The notes under the pieces: model-generated
What the model was told of the DNA's origin: nothing
What the model saw: the letters and a program-made list of their open reading frames with translations, nothing else
The model's database searches: none
Shown: positions 1 through 10,159 of the stretch, piece by piece
Layout of the letters: each line of letters opens with the position of its first letter
Numbering within the stretch: the stretch's first letter is position 1
Program-made: the position numbers and the translations under genes
Assembly: GCA_017530505.1 (NCBI GenBank)
Contig: JAFXMI010000005.1
Location: 1-35,781 of the forward strand
DNA: 35,781 nt
Direction of reading: 5' to 3'
DNA from: Clostridia bacterium
Lineage (GTDB): Bacteria; Bacillota; Clostridia; TANB77; CAG-508

Positions 1-135
1 ATATATATATTATATTTTATGTATACATAATAATTATGTTACATAAAAAGCACATTTATTATTAATTCACAACTAATCAAAAAAAATGGTGGAAGTCATC
101 TTCTTATTCAATAGAAAATAAATACTTTTCTATTA

Positions 136-171
136 AATAAAAAAAGTGATGCCCCTCTTACGAAAAACATC
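136..171 (-). terminator. Intrinsic terminator after rplQ
   Basis: On the minus strand a 10-bp stem (arms 162-171 and 148-157, several G-U pairs) with a GUAA tetraloop is followed by a run of seven U. It lies 21 bp past the rplQ stop and closes the ribosomal super-operon. Positions 1-135 hold no gene that I can see, only an AT-rich 9-bp hairpin at 110-134. Confidence 0.75.
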
Positions 172-192
172 TCTCTTTTTTTCAATAATAAT

Positions 193-702
193 CTAAATTA
201 ATTGTAAAATAGCCATTGAAGCATTATCGCCACGTCTTGGTTCTATTTTAAGAATTCTAGTATATCCACCATTTCTTGCTTCATATTTTGGAGCTATTTC
301 ATTGAATAATTTGTCCAATAAGTCAACTCCATTAACTTTATTAACTTTTTTCATTATACTTCTTCTAGCATTTAATCTAGAAGGCATATCTTTTTGTCTT
401 TTTTCCATAGTAGTTTCTTTAACTACTTTTAAATACTCTTTACCGTTTTTGCTTGTTACCTTTTCTGTAACCTTTTTGCCTTTTTTATCTAGTTTTGCTT
501 TTGATACTTTAACTTCAACTTCTTCAAAGTTTTTATGTTCTTTAACAGCTAATGCTATAATAGAATCCACTAATGCTTTAACTTCTTTTGCCCTAGCTTC
601 TGTAGTAACTATTTTTCCATTTAAAATTAAATCTGTTGTTTGTGTTTTAAGCATCGCTAATCTTTGATCTGTTGGTTTTCCAAGTTTTCTTGTTCCTGCC
701 AC
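193..702 (-). CDS. rplQ: 50S ribosomal protein L17, with internal insertion
   Basis: This is L17 of the large subunit, last gene of the alpha part of the cluster. The N-terminus ([18 protein letters not shown]) and C-terminus ([18 protein letters not shown]) are canonical. At 169 aa it is about 45-50 residues longer than the usual 115-127 aa. The extra part is a Lys-rich stretch at about residues 58-105, between the helix ending LAVKEHKN and the conserved MPSRLNARR. The start is GTG at 702, placed by an AGGTG Shine-Dalgarno sequence. It lies 21 bp downstream of rpoA, so the two are probably co-transcribed. Confidence 0.97.
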   Translation of the reverse strand: MAGTRKLGKPTDQRLAMLKTQTTDLILNGKIVTTEARAKEVKALVDSIIALAVKEHKNFEEVEVKVSKAKLDKKGKKVTEKVTSKNGKEYLKVVKETTMEKRQKDMPSRLNARRSIMKKVNKVNGVDLLDKLFNEIAPKYEARNGGYTRILKIEPRRGDNASMAILQLI

Positions 703-723
703 TTTATTTCACCTTCCTTAATC

Positions 724-1671
724 TTAATCTTCTTCTGATGCAAAGCTTAAACCTAAAGAAATTAACTTATTAGTAACTTCATCTAAAGATTTTTTACCAA
801 GGTTTCTAACTTTCATCATATCTTCTTGAGATTTATTAGCCAAATCTTCAACCGTAGTTATTCCGGCTCTTTTTAAACAATTATATGATCTAACAGAAAG
901 CTCAAGTTCTTCAATTGGCATTTCTAATACCTTTTCCTTCTTTGATTCTTCTTTTTCAATCATTATTTGAGTATTTTTTGCTGTTTCAGATAAATCTATA
1001 AATAACTCTAAATGTCCCACCATAACTTTTGCTGCTAAACTTAATGCTTCAAAAGGTTTTAAACTACCATCTGTCCACACCTCAATTGTTAATTTATCAT
1101 AATCAACCATTTGACCTACTCTAGTATTTTCAACCGAATAGTTTACTTTTTTTACAGGAGTAAATATTGAATCTATTGATAATACATCAATAGGACTATT
1201 CTCTTTTTTGTTTTTTTCTGCTGTATTATATCCTCTTGCTCTATTTACTGTCATTTCCATATGTAAATCACAGTTAGATGATGCTGTAGCTATATGAAGG
1301 TCTGGATTTAAAATCTCAACTGTTCCATCTGTTTCAATATCTCCAGCAGTAATTTCTCCATCACCTTTATGATTTATTCTAATAATTTTTTCGTCATTAT
1401 CAAATACTTTAAGTCTTACACCTTTTAAATTAACTATTATTTCTGGTACATCTTCCACAACACCTGGTACTGTAGAAAATTCATGTAATACGCCGATAAT
1501 CTTTACACTAGTAATTGCAGCTCCTGGTAATGATGATAACAAAATTCTTCTTAATGAATTTCCTATAGTCATTCCATATCCACGCTCTAATGGTTCACAT
1601 ATGAATTTTGCATAATTCCTCTTATCGTCTGTTTCCACACATTCAATATTTGGTTTTTCAAATTCAATCAT
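724..1671 (-). CDS. rpoA: DNA-directed RNA polymerase subunit alpha
   Basis: The alpha subunit nucleates assembly of RNA polymerase and contacts UP elements and activators. At 315 aa it has family length. The N-terminal dimerisation domain spans about residues 1-230 ([19 protein letters not shown]). A charged linker leads to the C-terminal helix-hairpin-helix domain, about 250-315, with [14 protein letters not shown] and [11 protein letters not shown]. The ATG start follows an AGGAGG site. It sits between rpsD and rplQ, the standard alpha-operon order. Confidence 0.98.
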   Translation of the reverse strand: MIEFEKPNIECVETDDKRNYAKFICEPLERGYGMTIGNSLRRILLSSLPGAAITSVKIIGVLHEFSTVPGVVEDVPEIIVNLKGVRLKVFDNDEKIIRINHKGDGEITAGDIETDGTVEILNPDLHIATASSNCDLHMEMTVNRARGYNTAEKNKKENSPIDVLSIDSIFTPVKKVNYSVENTRVGQMVDYDKLTIEVWTDGSLKPFEALSLAAKVMVGHLELFIDLSETAKNTQIMIEKEESKKEKVLEMPIEELELSVRSYNCLKRAGITTVEDLANKSQEDMMKVRNLGKKSLDEVTNKLISLGLSFASEED

Positions 1672-1748
1672 TTTTACCTCCTAATAGGTTTTTATTTAAC
1701 CCTTTATAAATTTTACCTTTGACACAGGCATTTTAGGTATTTACTTTA

Positions 1749-2375
1749 TTATTTAGAATATAACTCAATAATTAAGTGTTCTTCAACTGGTAAATCAATT
1801 TCTTCTCTATTTACTAGTCTTACAATTTTAGCGCTTAATTTTTCACTATTGAAATCTAACCATTCAGGAATAGGCCTAGAACTACCCTCTTCAACATTTG
1901 CTTTTATAATAGGATTATCTTTTCTTATTTCTCTTACAGAAACAACATCACCTGGTTTTACTAAATAAGAAGCAATATCAACTTTTTTTCCATTTACTTC
2001 TATATTCCCATGTGTTACAATTTGTCTTGCTTGTGGTCTAGATGATCCTAAACCTAGTCTATATATAACATTATCTAATCTTGATTCTAATATTTGAAGT
2101 AAGTTAGTACCTGTTATACCTTTTTTATTAGAAGCCATTTCAAAATAACCTCTAAATTGTTTTTCTCCAACTCCATAAAAGGATTTTGTTTTTTGTTTTT
2201 CTCTTAGCTGTGTTCCATATTCAGAAAGTTTTGTCCTTTTTTGCCCATGCTCTCCAGGAGCATAATTTCTTCTTGTAACACCACATTTATCAGTATAGCA
2301 TCTAGAACCTTTTAAGAATAATTTTTGTCCCTCTCTACGGCATATACGACATTGCTCATCTTTATATCTTGCCAT
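1749..2375 (-). CDS. rpsD: 30S ribosomal protein S4, zinc-binding form
   Basis: S4 is a primary 16S rRNA-binding protein that starts assembly of the small-subunit body. The 208-aa product has four N-terminal cysteines in a CxxC...C...C arrangement (CRICRREG then RCYTDKCG), the zinc-binding type. The S4 RNA-binding domain follows, including [19 protein letters not shown]. In this cluster it lies between rpsK and rpoA, unlike Bacillus subtilis where rpsD is elsewhere; this position is common in Clostridia. Confidence 0.97.
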   Translation of the reverse strand: MARYKDEQCRICRREGQKLFLKGSRCYTDKCGVTRRNYAPGEHGQKRTKLSEYGTQLREKQKTKSFYGVGEKQFRGYFEMASNKKGITGTNLLQILESRLDNVIYRLGLGSSRPQARQIVTHGNIEVNGKKVDIASYLVKPGDVVSVREIRKDNPIIKANVEEGSSRPIPEWLDFNSEKLSAKIVRLVNREEIDLPVEEHLIIELYSK

Positions 2376-2448
2376 TTATATTTTACACCTCTTTCTTCAA
2401 TTTTCAAAAACAACATTAAATCTGTTGCTTATTACGTTAAATAAATTT

Positions 2449-2847
2449 TTATACTCTTCTTCTTTTAGGTGGTCTACAACCATTATGAGGAATTGGAGTA
2501 ACATCTTTAATCATTGTAATTTCTAATCCAGCTGTTTGTAAAGCTCTAATTGCAGCCTCACGTCCAGCACCTGGTCCTTTAACATAAACATCTACTGTTC
2601 TTAATCCATGTTCCATAGCAGCTTTTGAAGCTGTTTCTGCAGCTTGACCAGCTGCAAATGGGGTACTTTTTCTTGAACCTTTAAATCCAAGTCCACCTGC
2701 ACTTGCCCAAGATATAACATTTCCCTGAGTATCTGTGATTGAAACTATTGTATTATTAAAACTAGAATGAATATGAGCAGAACCTTTATCAATGTTCTTT
2801 CTTTCTCTTCTTCTAACAGTTGTTTTCTTCACATTAGCTTTTGCCAT
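2449..2847 (-). CDS. rpsK: 30S ribosomal protein S11
   Basis: S11 is a small-subunit platform protein contacting 16S rRNA near the E site. The 132-aa product carries the family signatures [27 protein letters not shown] and the C-terminal [15 protein letters not shown]. The ATG start follows GGAGG. It sits between rpsM and rpsD in the usual order. Confidence 0.98.
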   Translation of the reverse strand: MAKANVKKTTVRRRERKNIDKGSAHIHSSFNNTIVSITDTQGNVISWASAGGLGFKGSRKSTPFAAGQAAETASKAAMEHGLRTVDVYVKGPGAGREAAIRALQTAGLEITMIKDVTPIPHNGCRPPKRRRV

Positions 2848-2906
2848 TTAGTTTTTCCTCCTTATTAATTTCCATTAACCTTTTGCTTTTCTTTTATTTT
2901 TAATTA

Positions 2907-3278
2907 TTATTTTGCAGCTTTGCTTTTACTTACTAATTTTCTAGGTCCTTTTCTTGTACGAGCGTTAGTTTTAGTTCTTTGTCCTCTAACTGGAAGTCCT
3001 CTTCTATGTCTTATACCTCTGTAACAACCAATTTCAGTAAGTCTTTTAATATTCAAAGCCACTTCTCTTCTTAGATCACCTTCAATAACATAACCATCCA
3101 TTGAATTTCTTATTGAAGCTACATCATCATCTGTTAGATCTTTGACTCTTGTATCTGGATTAACTCCAGCTTTTTTTAAAATTTTTTGAGAGCTAGATAG
3201 TCCTATACCATATATATATGTAAGTCCTATTTCTACTCTCTTTTCTCTAGGTAAATCTACTCCTGCTATACGAGCCAT
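2907..3278 (-). CDS. rpsM: 30S ribosomal protein S13
   Basis: S13 sits at the head of the small subunit and forms bridges to the large subunit. The 123-aa protein has the N-terminal [20 protein letters not shown], the helix-two-turn-helix with [20 protein letters not shown], and a basic tail. The ATG follows GGAGGTTAAA. It is separated from rpmJ by an unusually long 210-bp spacer that contains two hairpins. Confidence 0.98.
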   Translation of the reverse strand: MARIAGVDLPREKRVEIGLTYIYGIGLSSSQKILKKAGVNPDTRVKDLTDDDVASIRNSMDGYVIEGDLRREVALNIKRLTEIGCYRGIRHRRGLPVRGQRTKTNARTRKGPRKLVSKSKAAK

Positions 3279-3384
3279 ATTTTTTTAACCTCCAAAATAT
3301 TTTCATTCTTTTTCTATCTTTTATTTTTTAAGTTTGAAATGTACCTTAAAATAAGGTAGTACTTAAATAAATAAAAAATAAATT

Positions 3385-3472
3385 AAAAATACAATTAAGT
3401 TGTATTTTTAAATTTTATATAAACAATAGTATGATTTAAATTCAGCCGCACTCATACTATTGAAAATACCTT
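3385..3472 (-). other. Two hairpins in the rpmJ-rpsM spacer
   Basis: The spacer holds an 11-bp inverted repeat (3424-3434 with 3462-3472, arms CAATAGTATGA) with a 27-nt loop. Next to it is an AT-only hairpin of about 12 bp (about 3386-3408, arms AAAAATACAA) that on the minus strand runs into a U-rich stretch. The arrangement resembles a leader or attenuator in front of rpsM. No known ribosomal-protein leader was recognised. Confidence 0.4.
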
Positions 3473-3488
3473 ATAATTATATACTAAA

Positions 3489-3602
3489 TTAGCCTTGTCT
3501 TTGTTTATGCTTAGGGTTTTCACAAATTACTCTAATAACACCTTTTCTTTTTATAATTTTGCACTTTTCGCACATTTTCTTAACTGATGGTCTTACCTTC
3601 AT
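3489..3602 (-). CDS. rpmJ: 50S ribosomal protein L36
   Basis: This 37-aa gene is short but unmistakable: [15 protein letters not shown] at the N-terminus and NPKHKQRQG at the C-terminus. L36 binds 23S rRNA through a zinc ribbon, and the Cys/His ligands (CEKC, later C and H) are all present. An AGGAGG site precedes the ATG at 3602. It lies 61 bp after infA, as in other Firmicutes. Confidence 0.95.
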   Translation of the reverse strand: MKVRPSVKKMCEKCKIIKRKGVIRVICENPKHKQRQG

Positions 3603-3663
3603 TACCTTTTCCTCCTATTATTACTGTTTATTTTAGTTTGGGTTAATATACACTTTGAAAAGT

Positions 3664-3882
3664 TTATTTTGCTCTCCATGTAATACGACCTTTACTTAAA
3701 TCGTATGGTGAAAGTTCTAATTTTACTTTATCGCCTGGAAGTATTTTTATATAATTCATTCTAAGCTTACCTGAAATATGTGCCAATACTTGATGACCGT
3801 TTTCAAGTTCAACTCTGAAATTTGTATTAGGTAGCGTTTCTATAACTACCCCTTCTACTTCAATAACATCTTCTTTAGACAA
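3664..3882 (-). CDS. infA: Translation initiation factor IF-1
   Basis: IF-1 occupies the A site during initiation. The 72-aa protein is a single S1/OB-fold domain with family signatures ([44 protein letters not shown]). The start is TTG at 3882, with AGGAGG eight bases upstream. It lies between map and rpmJ, the standard spc-to-alpha junction. Confidence 0.97.
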   Translation of the reverse strand: MSKEDVIEVEGVVIETLPNTNFRVELENGHQVLAHISGKLRMNYIKILPGDKVKLELSPYDLSKGRITWRAK

Positions 3883-3989
3883 ATTAGTTTCCTCCTACTT
3901 TTTTTGCCAAAAATCATCTTGAAATGCTTGATTTTGCTGACAATTTTATACTTTTTCACTTAATTAGCAAATAATATTATACAACACTT

Positions 3990-4775
3990 TTAATTCAATG
4001 TCAATATTTTAGGCTCATTTTCTGTAATTAAAACAGTGTTTTCATAATGTGCAGACATACTTCCATCTTGAGTTAAAATTGTCCACCCATCTTCTAATTC
4101 ACAAATATCAGATTTTCCATCTATTATCATTGGCTCAATTGCAAGAGTCATTCCTTCTTCAATTCTTGGTCCTCGTCCGGCTATTCCATAATTTGGAATC
4201 CCTGGATCTTCATGCATTTCCTTACCAATTCCATGACCTTGAAATTCTTTTACAACTGTATATCCATATTTTTTAACATACGTTTCAACCGCATTCGAAA
4301 TGTCACCAACACGATTACCTTTTTTAGCAAATTTTATTGCTTCAAAAAAAGCTTGTCTAGTAACTTCTACTAATTGTTTAGCTTTATTGGAAACTTTTCC
4401 TACTAAAAAAGTTCTAGCAGCATCCCCATGAAAACCATTTTTCATTACAACAGTATCTATTGAAACAATATCTCCATCCTTTATTATTTCATTTTTTGAT
4501 GGTATACCATGAATAACAACATCATTAATTGAAATACAAGTTGCAGCTGGAAATGCTTTAACTCCTCTTATACCACTTGGATAGTTTATCTGAGCAGGAA
4601 TTCCCCCTTTGCTTCTAATAAAGTTTTCAGCAAGTTTATCTAATTCATAAGTAGATATCCCTGGTTTTATTACTTTTTCTATATATTCATAAAGATCTGC
4701 AACAATTTTACAAGCTTCTTTCATCATTTCAATTTCTTTTTTTGATTTTATTGTAATCATAATACATTTCAGCAA
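3990..4775 (-). CDS. map: Methionine aminopeptidase, type I
   Basis: MAP removes the initiator Met from nascent proteins using two divalent metals. Family signatures include the substrate-pocket region YPSGIRGVKAFPAATCISIND and metal ligands in GDIVSIDT, GFHGDAARTF, FQGHGIGKEMHEDP, AIEPM and HYENTVLI. The ATG at 4760 (MITIKSKKEIEMM) matches the family N-terminus. The open frame continues to a TTG at 4775, and the best Shine-Dalgarno (AAAGGTG) sits close to that upstream end, so the exact start is uncertain. It follows adk in the operon. Confidence 0.95.
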   Translation of the reverse strand: MLKCIMITIKSKKEIEMMKEACKIVADLYEYIEKVIKPGISTYELDKLAENFIRSKGGIPAQINYPSGIRGVKAFPAATCISINDVVIHGIPSKNEIIKDGDIVSIDTVVMKNGFHGDAARTFLVGKVSNKAKQLVEVTRQAFFEAIKFAKKGNRVGDISNAVETYVKKYGYTVVKEFQGHGIGKEMHEDPGIPNYGIAGRGPRIEEGMTLAIEPMIIDGKSDICELEDGWTILTQDGSMSAHYENTVLITENEPKILTLN

Positions 4776-4897
4776 TCACCTTTAAATATGATTAGCCCCT
4801 TCACACCCTTTCACTTTAAAATCTATATTTAAAAACTAACCTATTTTTAGTTGAACTATTAAATAACAGTCCAACTAAATTAATTATATTTAAATCT

Positions 4898-5554
4898 CTA
4901 TTTTCCTAACTCTGCTACTACATCTTTGGCAACTTCATCCTTCATTCTATTAATTGATTTACTTAAAACTGTTGAATAAAGTAAACCTTTATTTTTATAG
5001 TATTCTGTTAGTGGAGCTGTTTCTTTATAATATACATTTAATCTGTTTTTAGCTTTTTCTAAAGTATCATCATCCCTTTGATATAATTCTCCACCACATT
5101 TATCACATATTCCTTCAACTTTAGATGGGCTTAAAACTGTATTATAAACAGCTTTACATTTTTTACAAATTCTTCTATTAGTAACTCTTTCAAGTATTTC
5201 TTGTTCAGGTACTTCTAAATTAACAACTATATTAATTTTATTTCCTGTTTCTTCTAACATTTTATCAAACGCTTCCGCTTGAGGTATTGTTCTTATAAAT
5301 CCATCTAAAATTGCTCCATCTTTTGCATCTTCTTCAGATAATCTTTCCTTTAGCATTTCTATAACTATACTATCAGGAACAAGTTCACCTTTTGTAACAT
5401 ATTCATTTAATTTTAGACCAATTTCAGTTTTTTCTGTAATGTGCTTTCTAAAAATATCTCCACTAGAAATTGCTGGGATATTTAATTTTTCTGATACAAT
5501 TTCTGCAACACTTCCCTTTCCAGAAGCTGGAGCCCCTAACATAATAATAATCAT
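4898..5554 (-). CDS. adk: Adenylate kinase
   Basis: Adk interconverts AMP and ATP with two ADP. I place the start at the ATG at 5554 because AAGGAGG lies seven bases upstream; this gives 218 aa. The P-loop reads GAPASGKGS instead of the usual GAPGAGKGT. The LID carries a zinc finger (CKKC...CDKC), typical of Gram-positive enzymes. Adk normally follows secY directly, but here a 682-codon membrane-protein gene intervenes; the last bases of that gene overlap the adk ribosome-binding region. Confidence 0.96.
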   Translation of the reverse strand: MIIIMLGAPASGKGSVAEIVSEKLNIPAISSGDIFRKHITEKTEIGLKLNEYVTKGELVPDSIVIEMLKERLSEEDAKDGAILDGFIRTIPQAEAFDKMLEETGNKINIVVNLEVPEQEILERVTNRRICKKCKAVYNTVLSPSKVEGICDKCGGELYQRDDDTLEKAKNRLNVYYKETAPLTEYYKNKGLLYSTVLSKSINRMKDEVAKDVVAELGK

Positions 5555-5571
5555 AATTTTCCTCCTTATTT

Positions 5572-7620
5572 TTAATTCCAAAATTCAAAAAAATTTTTTA
5601 AGAATACAGTTTGAGAACTTTTATTATTTATTAAAAAGTTTTCTTCTGTAGTAAAACTTATTGGAATCATTATTAATATTGTAGCAATCATTGCTACTAA
5701 AAATAATTTATTTATAAAAAAATTATCTTTTGCAAATTCAACTTCTTTATTAAATAATATAATTGCTATAACTGATAAAATCATCTTAAAATCTAAACTG
5801 TATAATTCACAGATTCCCGCAAAGCATGTATTTATTATTATAGATAAAAAAGATACAATTAATGAAATAATAATTAACCTGTTTAATTCTTTATTCTTAC
5901 TTTTAGATATTATATCTTTCATAAAAATGTATATCCAAAATACAGGTACTCCTAGCAATCCTACTAATCGATTTTCATAACATAATTCGTTAAGAGATGT
6001 AGCTAAAATTTCGGTATTTATGAATACAAAAGGAAAAGTAAAAATCTTTACATTTGGTATTTTAAAAATATACTCCCCTATTCCTTGAATAATTTTACCA
6101 AAGGTAATACTCATACATGTATTCATATTAAAATCTGTTAATTGGTATCTAGCTCCAAATTCAAAAATATTATCAAATCTAACGTAATTTAATATCATCT
6201 GACTAATTGCTAAAATTCCAAGTGGCATACAAATAATAATACTGTCTTTAATTTTATTTTTTATTTTTATTTCTTTCATACTAGAAATTACCAAAAACAA
6301 AATTAATGGATAATATACAATAAAATTTGGCTTTGATAAAACTATTAAACCAGTACAAACTCCCAGTAAAAATAATTTTAAATATCTAAATTTAAGATTA
6401 TCGTAAATTGATATTGCTAAGTTTAACGAAATTAATAAAAACATAATTCCAAAAGAAACAACAATATCGTATTTTGCTCCTCTAAGTAATGTTAAAAAAT
6501 TTGAAGCAAAAAGAATTGCAAAATATCCTAAATAAAAATTACAAAGAGAAATTTGTTTTACATATTTTTTTATCAGTTTCTTGTATAAGCTATATAAACT
6601 AAAGATTATACCTATTATAGAAACTATATTAAATATATGTGTACACAAATATTTACCTGTAATTAACCTAAAAGGTACAACTAGAAGAATTATTGGTGCT
6701 ATACCAAAATAATTATAATAACTTCCATTGTAAAAAGCTGTATCATATAAATAACTTATATCATCTTTATTTCTTTTATAACTATCGTAAGGATTTTCCA
6801 TTTTTAAAAGTTCTTCTGATGGTTTTTCCATAAGTTTTATTTGCTTATGTACTATTGCTTCAGCTTGCATTAGTATACAATCTTGTTTATCAATTTTACC
6901 TGGACTAACATAAATTGAATTTTTTACATCATTTTTACCTAAAAAATTCTTTAAAGATATTTCATTTCCAAAATTATTAAAAACATATATTATTATTATA
7001 ATACTAAAAACAATTAAATTTATTATAAAAATTTCATTATGATATTCTTCATGAGTTTCATATCTTTCTTTATATAAACTTTTATCTATTGCACTATAAA
7101 TAAAAGTAATTACCACCATATGTATAAATAAACTATAAAAATTTATTCTAAAATTACAATGATTTATAATAATATTTTCAATATTTACTTCTGATTCTGT
7201 TAAAACCGTTATAACTATTTCTTTTGCCTTAGAATGTGTATCAAAGTTAATATACTGCTTATCATTTTCTAAAAGAATTTTCTCTCTCAAATTTATATAA
7301 GCACTATTATCTTCAGCAATAAATTTTACAAAATAAGTTATCTTATCTGTAAGTTCATTTGAATAATTAATTCTTATACTTGTAACTCTAGTATCTAAAT
7401 TCTTTATTGTTATAACATCATTTTCCACGGTATAATCAACATCTATATTTCTATTTCCAATTATTAAGGTTCTTATTGCTGGATAATTAAACAAAAAAAC
7501 CTCTAAAAATACTCCTATTAATAAACATAATATATACTTTTTTATTTTAACTTTTATATTTAATTTTTTTTGAATTTCTAAAGATTTTTCTACAGCATTT
7601 CTTGGTTCAGTTTCTACCAT
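5572..7620 (-). CDS. Polytopic membrane protein, GT-C glycosyltransferase-like
   Basis: I do not recognise an exact family. The 682-aa protein has one N-terminal membrane segment (about residues 28-50). A roughly 110-residue presumably extracytoplasmic beta-rich domain follows, and then about ten or more hydrophobic segments. A loop with NPYDSYKRNKDD and FYNGSYYNYFGIAP resembles loops in membrane GT-C/PMT-like sugar transferases that use polyprenyl-linked donors; that is inference. The ATG follows AGGA. Its location inside the spc operon between secY and adk is abnormal. Base composition is like the neighbours. Confidence 0.6.
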   Translation of the reverse strand: MVETEPRNAVEKSLEIQKKLNIKVKIKKYILCLLIGVFLEVFLFNYPAIRTLIIGNRNIDVDYTVENDVITIKNLDTRVTSIRINYSNELTDKITYFVKFIAEDNSAYINLREKILLENDKQYINFDTHSKAKEIVITVLTESEVNIENIIINHCNFRINFYSLFIHMVVITFIYSAIDKSLYKERYETHEEYHNEIFIINLIVFSIIIIIYVFNNFGNEISLKNFLGKNDVKNSIYVSPGKIDKQDCILMQAEAIVHKQIKLMEKPSEELLKMENPYDSYKRNKDDISYLYDTAFYNGSYYNYFGIAPIILLVVPFRLITGKYLCTHIFNIVSIIGIIFSLYSLYKKLIKKYVKQISLCNFYLGYFAILFASNFLTLLRGAKYDIVVSFGIMFLLISLNLAISIYDNLKFRYLKLFLLGVCTGLIVLSKPNFIVYYPLILFLVISSMKEIKIKNKIKDSIIICMPLGILAISQMILNYVRFDNIFEFGARYQLTDFNMNTCMSITFGKIIQGIGEYIFKIPNVKIFTFPFVFINTEILATSLNELCYENRLVGLLGVPVFWIYIFMKDIISKSKNKELNRLIIISLIVSFLSIIINTCFAGICELYSLDFKMILSVIAIILFNKEVEFAKDNFFINKLFLVAMIATILIMIPISFTTEENFLINNKSSQTVFLKNFFEFWN

Positions 7621-7768
7621 ATATTTTCCTATTTACTATTTTTTGTTTAAATTATTTATATATAATATTTAAAAGCAAAATTTCATCTATATACTCAAAA
7701 TACTATATATAAATAGTCTAAAGAAAAATCTAAATCAAATTAATAAAAATTTCTTTATAAATCATTTT

Positions 7769-7813
7769 AAAACGAACATTAGAGGTAAATAAATCTCATC
7801 TAATATTCGTTTT
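7769..7813 (-). terminator. Hairpin after secY, probable terminator or attenuator
   Basis: Two 15-base arms (7769-7783 and 7799-7813, AAAACGAA type) pair completely with one G-U, and U-rich sequence follows on the minus strand. It starts 11 bp past the secY stop. It may end or reduce transcription before the inserted membrane-protein gene, implying that adk-map-infA also need another promoter or read-through. Confidence 0.55.
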
Positions 7814-7823
7814 AATTTTTAAT

Positions 7824-9149
7824 TTATTTTTCTAAAAAACCTTTATAATGTCTCATCATTAATTGTGATTCTAATTGTTGTACTGTTTCTAAAGCAACTC
7901 CAACTACAATTAAAATTGATGTTCCACCAAAAGTTAAGTTTAAATTAGTAAATCTAAGTAGCATAGGTATAATAGCAATTAAACTTAAAAAACCTGCACC
8001 AAAAACAGTTAATTTATTTGTAATACTTTTCAAATAATCTGTTGTAGGCTTTCCTGCACGAATACCAGGAATAAAACCTCCCTGTTTTTTAATATTTGCA
8101 GATACCTCTGCTGGGTTAAATGTTGCATAAGTATAAAAAAATGTAAAACCTAAAATTAAAGCAAAATATACAATGGCATTTGATAAACTATAACCCCATC
8201 CAACACTAGATGATGATGTAGCAATTGAAAATTTATACAATCCTGAAATAAAACCTGATTCACCAATTATATCTGAAGCAAATATTTGAATAAACATAGC
8301 TGGAAATGTCATTACACTACTTGCAAAAATTACTGGCATTACACCTGCCATAACTAATTTAAGAGGTATATGTGTATTTTGTCCACCATACATTTTTCTT
8401 CCTACAACTTTTTTAGCATATTGTACTGGTATTCTCCTTTCAGCTTCTTGAACAAAAACAACACCAGATACTAATAATATTGCACCTAATATAACAACTA
8501 ATGAAGTTACAATTCCTATTGTACTAATTCCACTAGCTGTTAAAATTAAATTAAATAATTTATTAATTCCTGATGGTAAACCTGAAATAATTCCAATAAA
8601 AATTATAATAGAAATTCCATTTCCAATACCTTTATTAGTAATTTCTTCACCAAGCCAAACTAGAATAGATGTACCTGTTATTAAAGACATTATTACAACT
8701 AAACCTGTAATAAATCCTGGACTAATAAATATTCCACTTGAGCTATATGATACGTATATACCTAAAGCTTCTATTAAAGCAAGCAATATTGTAAGTAATT
8801 TTGTATATTTATTAATTTTTTCTTTTCCAGCTTCTCCACCTTCTTTAATTGCTTTTTCTAAAGAAGGAATTATCATTGCAAGCAATTGTATTACAATTGA
8901 TGATGTAATATATGGAGTAATTGACATTGCAAAAATTGATAATCTTGAAAACGCACCCCCAGAAATAGTATTTATTAGTCCTGATAAGCTATTTGTAGAC
9001 GAATTCATTTGTTCTGAAAGAGTAAACGTATCAACTCCTGGAACTGTGATATAACATCCCAATCTAAAAATAAATATTAATAGTAATGTAAATAATAATT
9101 TTTTTCTAATTTCTGGAGTTTTTAAAGCATTTTTAATAGTTTTAAACAA
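7824..9149 (-). CDS. secY: Preprotein translocase subunit SecY
   Basis: SecY is the channel of the Sec translocon in the cytoplasmic membrane. The 441-aa protein shows about ten membrane segments and family motifs (RLGCYITVPGVD, SIFAMSITPYITSSIVIQLL, GIGNGISIIIF, QEAERRIPVQYAKK). The start is TTG at 9149, immediately after the rplO stop. Its Shine-Dalgarno GAGGTG is inside the last codons of rplO, which suggests translational coupling. Confidence 0.97.
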   Translation of the reverse strand: MFKTIKNALKTPEIRKKLLFTLLLIFIFRLGCYITVPGVDTFTLSEQMNSSTNSLSGLINTISGGAFSRLSIFAMSITPYITSSIVIQLLAMIIPSLEKAIKEGGEAGKEKINKYTKLLTILLALIEALGIYVSYSSSGIFISPGFITGLVVIMSLITGTSILVWLGEEITNKGIGNGISIIIFIGIISGLPSGINKLFNLILTASGISTIGIVTSLVVILGAILLVSGVVFVQEAERRIPVQYAKKVVGRKMYGGQNTHIPLKLVMAGVMPVIFASSVMTFPAMFIQIFASDIIGESGFISGLYKFSIATSSSSVGWGYSLSNAIVYFALILGFTFFYTYATFNPAEVSANIKKQGGFIPGIRAGKPTTDYLKSITNKLTVFGAGFLSLIAIIPMLLRFTNLNLTFGGTSILIVVGVALETVQQLESQLMMRHYKGFLEK

Positions 9150-9593
9150 CTAAATCACCTCAATCTTTCCACCTGCAGCTTCAATTTTTTCTGCAGCAGT
9201 TTTAGTAAATCTTGTTGCTTTAACTGTTAATTTTTTATCCAAGTTTCCTGTACCTAAAACAACTATTCCATCCTTTATTTTTCCAATAATTTTTTCTTCT
9301 AATAAACTTTCAGCTGTAACTTCTGTAGCTTTAGATTTATTAAGCATAGTCAAAGTTACCTCTGTATAATTTTTTGAAAATCTATTGTTAAATCCTCTTT
9401 TAGGTAATCTTCTATATAATGGTGTTTGACCTCCTTCAAAGCCTCTTCTAACACCACCACCACTTCTTGCTTTTTGTCCTTTATGTCCTCTTCCAGAAGT
9501 TTTTCCTAAACCAGATCCAACACCACGGCCAACTCTCTTTTTAGTTACTCTTTTTGTGGCTGGATGTAAATTTCCTAATTCCATTTTTTGCAC
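9150..9593 (-). CDS. rplO: 50S ribosomal protein L15
   Basis: L15 is a late-assembly large-subunit protein. The 147-aa product has the glycine-rich N-terminus ([20 protein letters not shown]) and the [17 protein letters not shown] signature. It is preceded by only 55 bp after rpsE, leaving no room for rpmD (L30), which normally lies between them. Confidence 0.97.
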   Translation of the reverse strand: MQKMELGNLHPATKRVTKKRVGRGVGSGLGKTSGRGHKGQKARSGGGVRRGFEGGQTPLYRRLPKRGFNNRFSKNYTEVTLTMLNKSKATEVTAESLLEEKIIGKIKDGIVVLGTGNLDKKLTVKATRFTKTAAEKIEAAGGKIEVI

Positions 9594-9648
9594 CTCCTTA
9601 AAGTATGAATTTATTATATATTAACAAATTTATTTTATCAATATATTA

Positions 9649-10137
9649 TTATAATATTTCACTAACTTTTTTTCCTCTTTTTGCTGCTACTTCCTGTGCA
9701 GTTTTCATGCTATTTAAAGCTTCAATTGTAGCATAAACAACGTTTCTTGGATTATTTGTTCCTATAACTTTTGTTTTTATATCTTTATATCCAGCTAATT
9801 CTAATACTGGTCTTACACTACCTCCAGCAATAACTCCAGAGCCTTCAGGACCTGGCTTTAAAATAACGCTAGCACTACCAAACTTTCCAACAAATTCATG
9901 TGGAATTGTTGTTCCCACAATTGGAACAGTAACCAAGTTTTTCTTTGCTTCTTCTATAGCTTTTTTTATTGCATCTGGTACTTCAGCAGCCTTACCATTT
10001 CCAACACCTACATGTCCTTGTTCATCTCCAACAACAACAACAGCACTGAATCTAAATGTTCTACCACCTTTAACAACTTTTGCAACTCTATTTATAGCTA
10101 CAACTTTTTCTTTTAATTCTACTGCTTTATCATCCAT
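9649..10137 (-). CDS. rpsE: 30S ribosomal protein S5
   Basis: S5 contributes to decoding accuracy and the mRNA entry helicase activity. The 162-aa product has the double-stranded RNA-binding N-domain ([20 protein letters not shown]) and the C-domain ([34 protein letters not shown]). The ATG follows AAGGAGG. Confidence 0.97.
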   Translation of the reverse strand: MDDKAVELKEKVVAINRVAKVVKGGRTFRFSAVVVVGDEQGHVGVGNGKAAEVPDAIKKAIEEAKKNLVTVPIVGTTIPHEFVGKFGSASVILKPGPEGSGVIAGGSVRPVLELAGYKDIKTKVIGTNNPRNVVYATIEALNSMKTAQEVAAKRGKKVSEIL

Positions 10138-10159
10138 AAGCTCAACTTTTTCCTCCTTT

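Noticed and set aside
302..667. Plus-strand ORF opposite rplQ, and similar plus-strand frames opposite infA-map, rpsE, rplX, rplB, spoIIAB and dnaJ
   Set aside because: They are antisense frames of clear genes, rich in Phe/Ser/Leu, with no credible start or homology.
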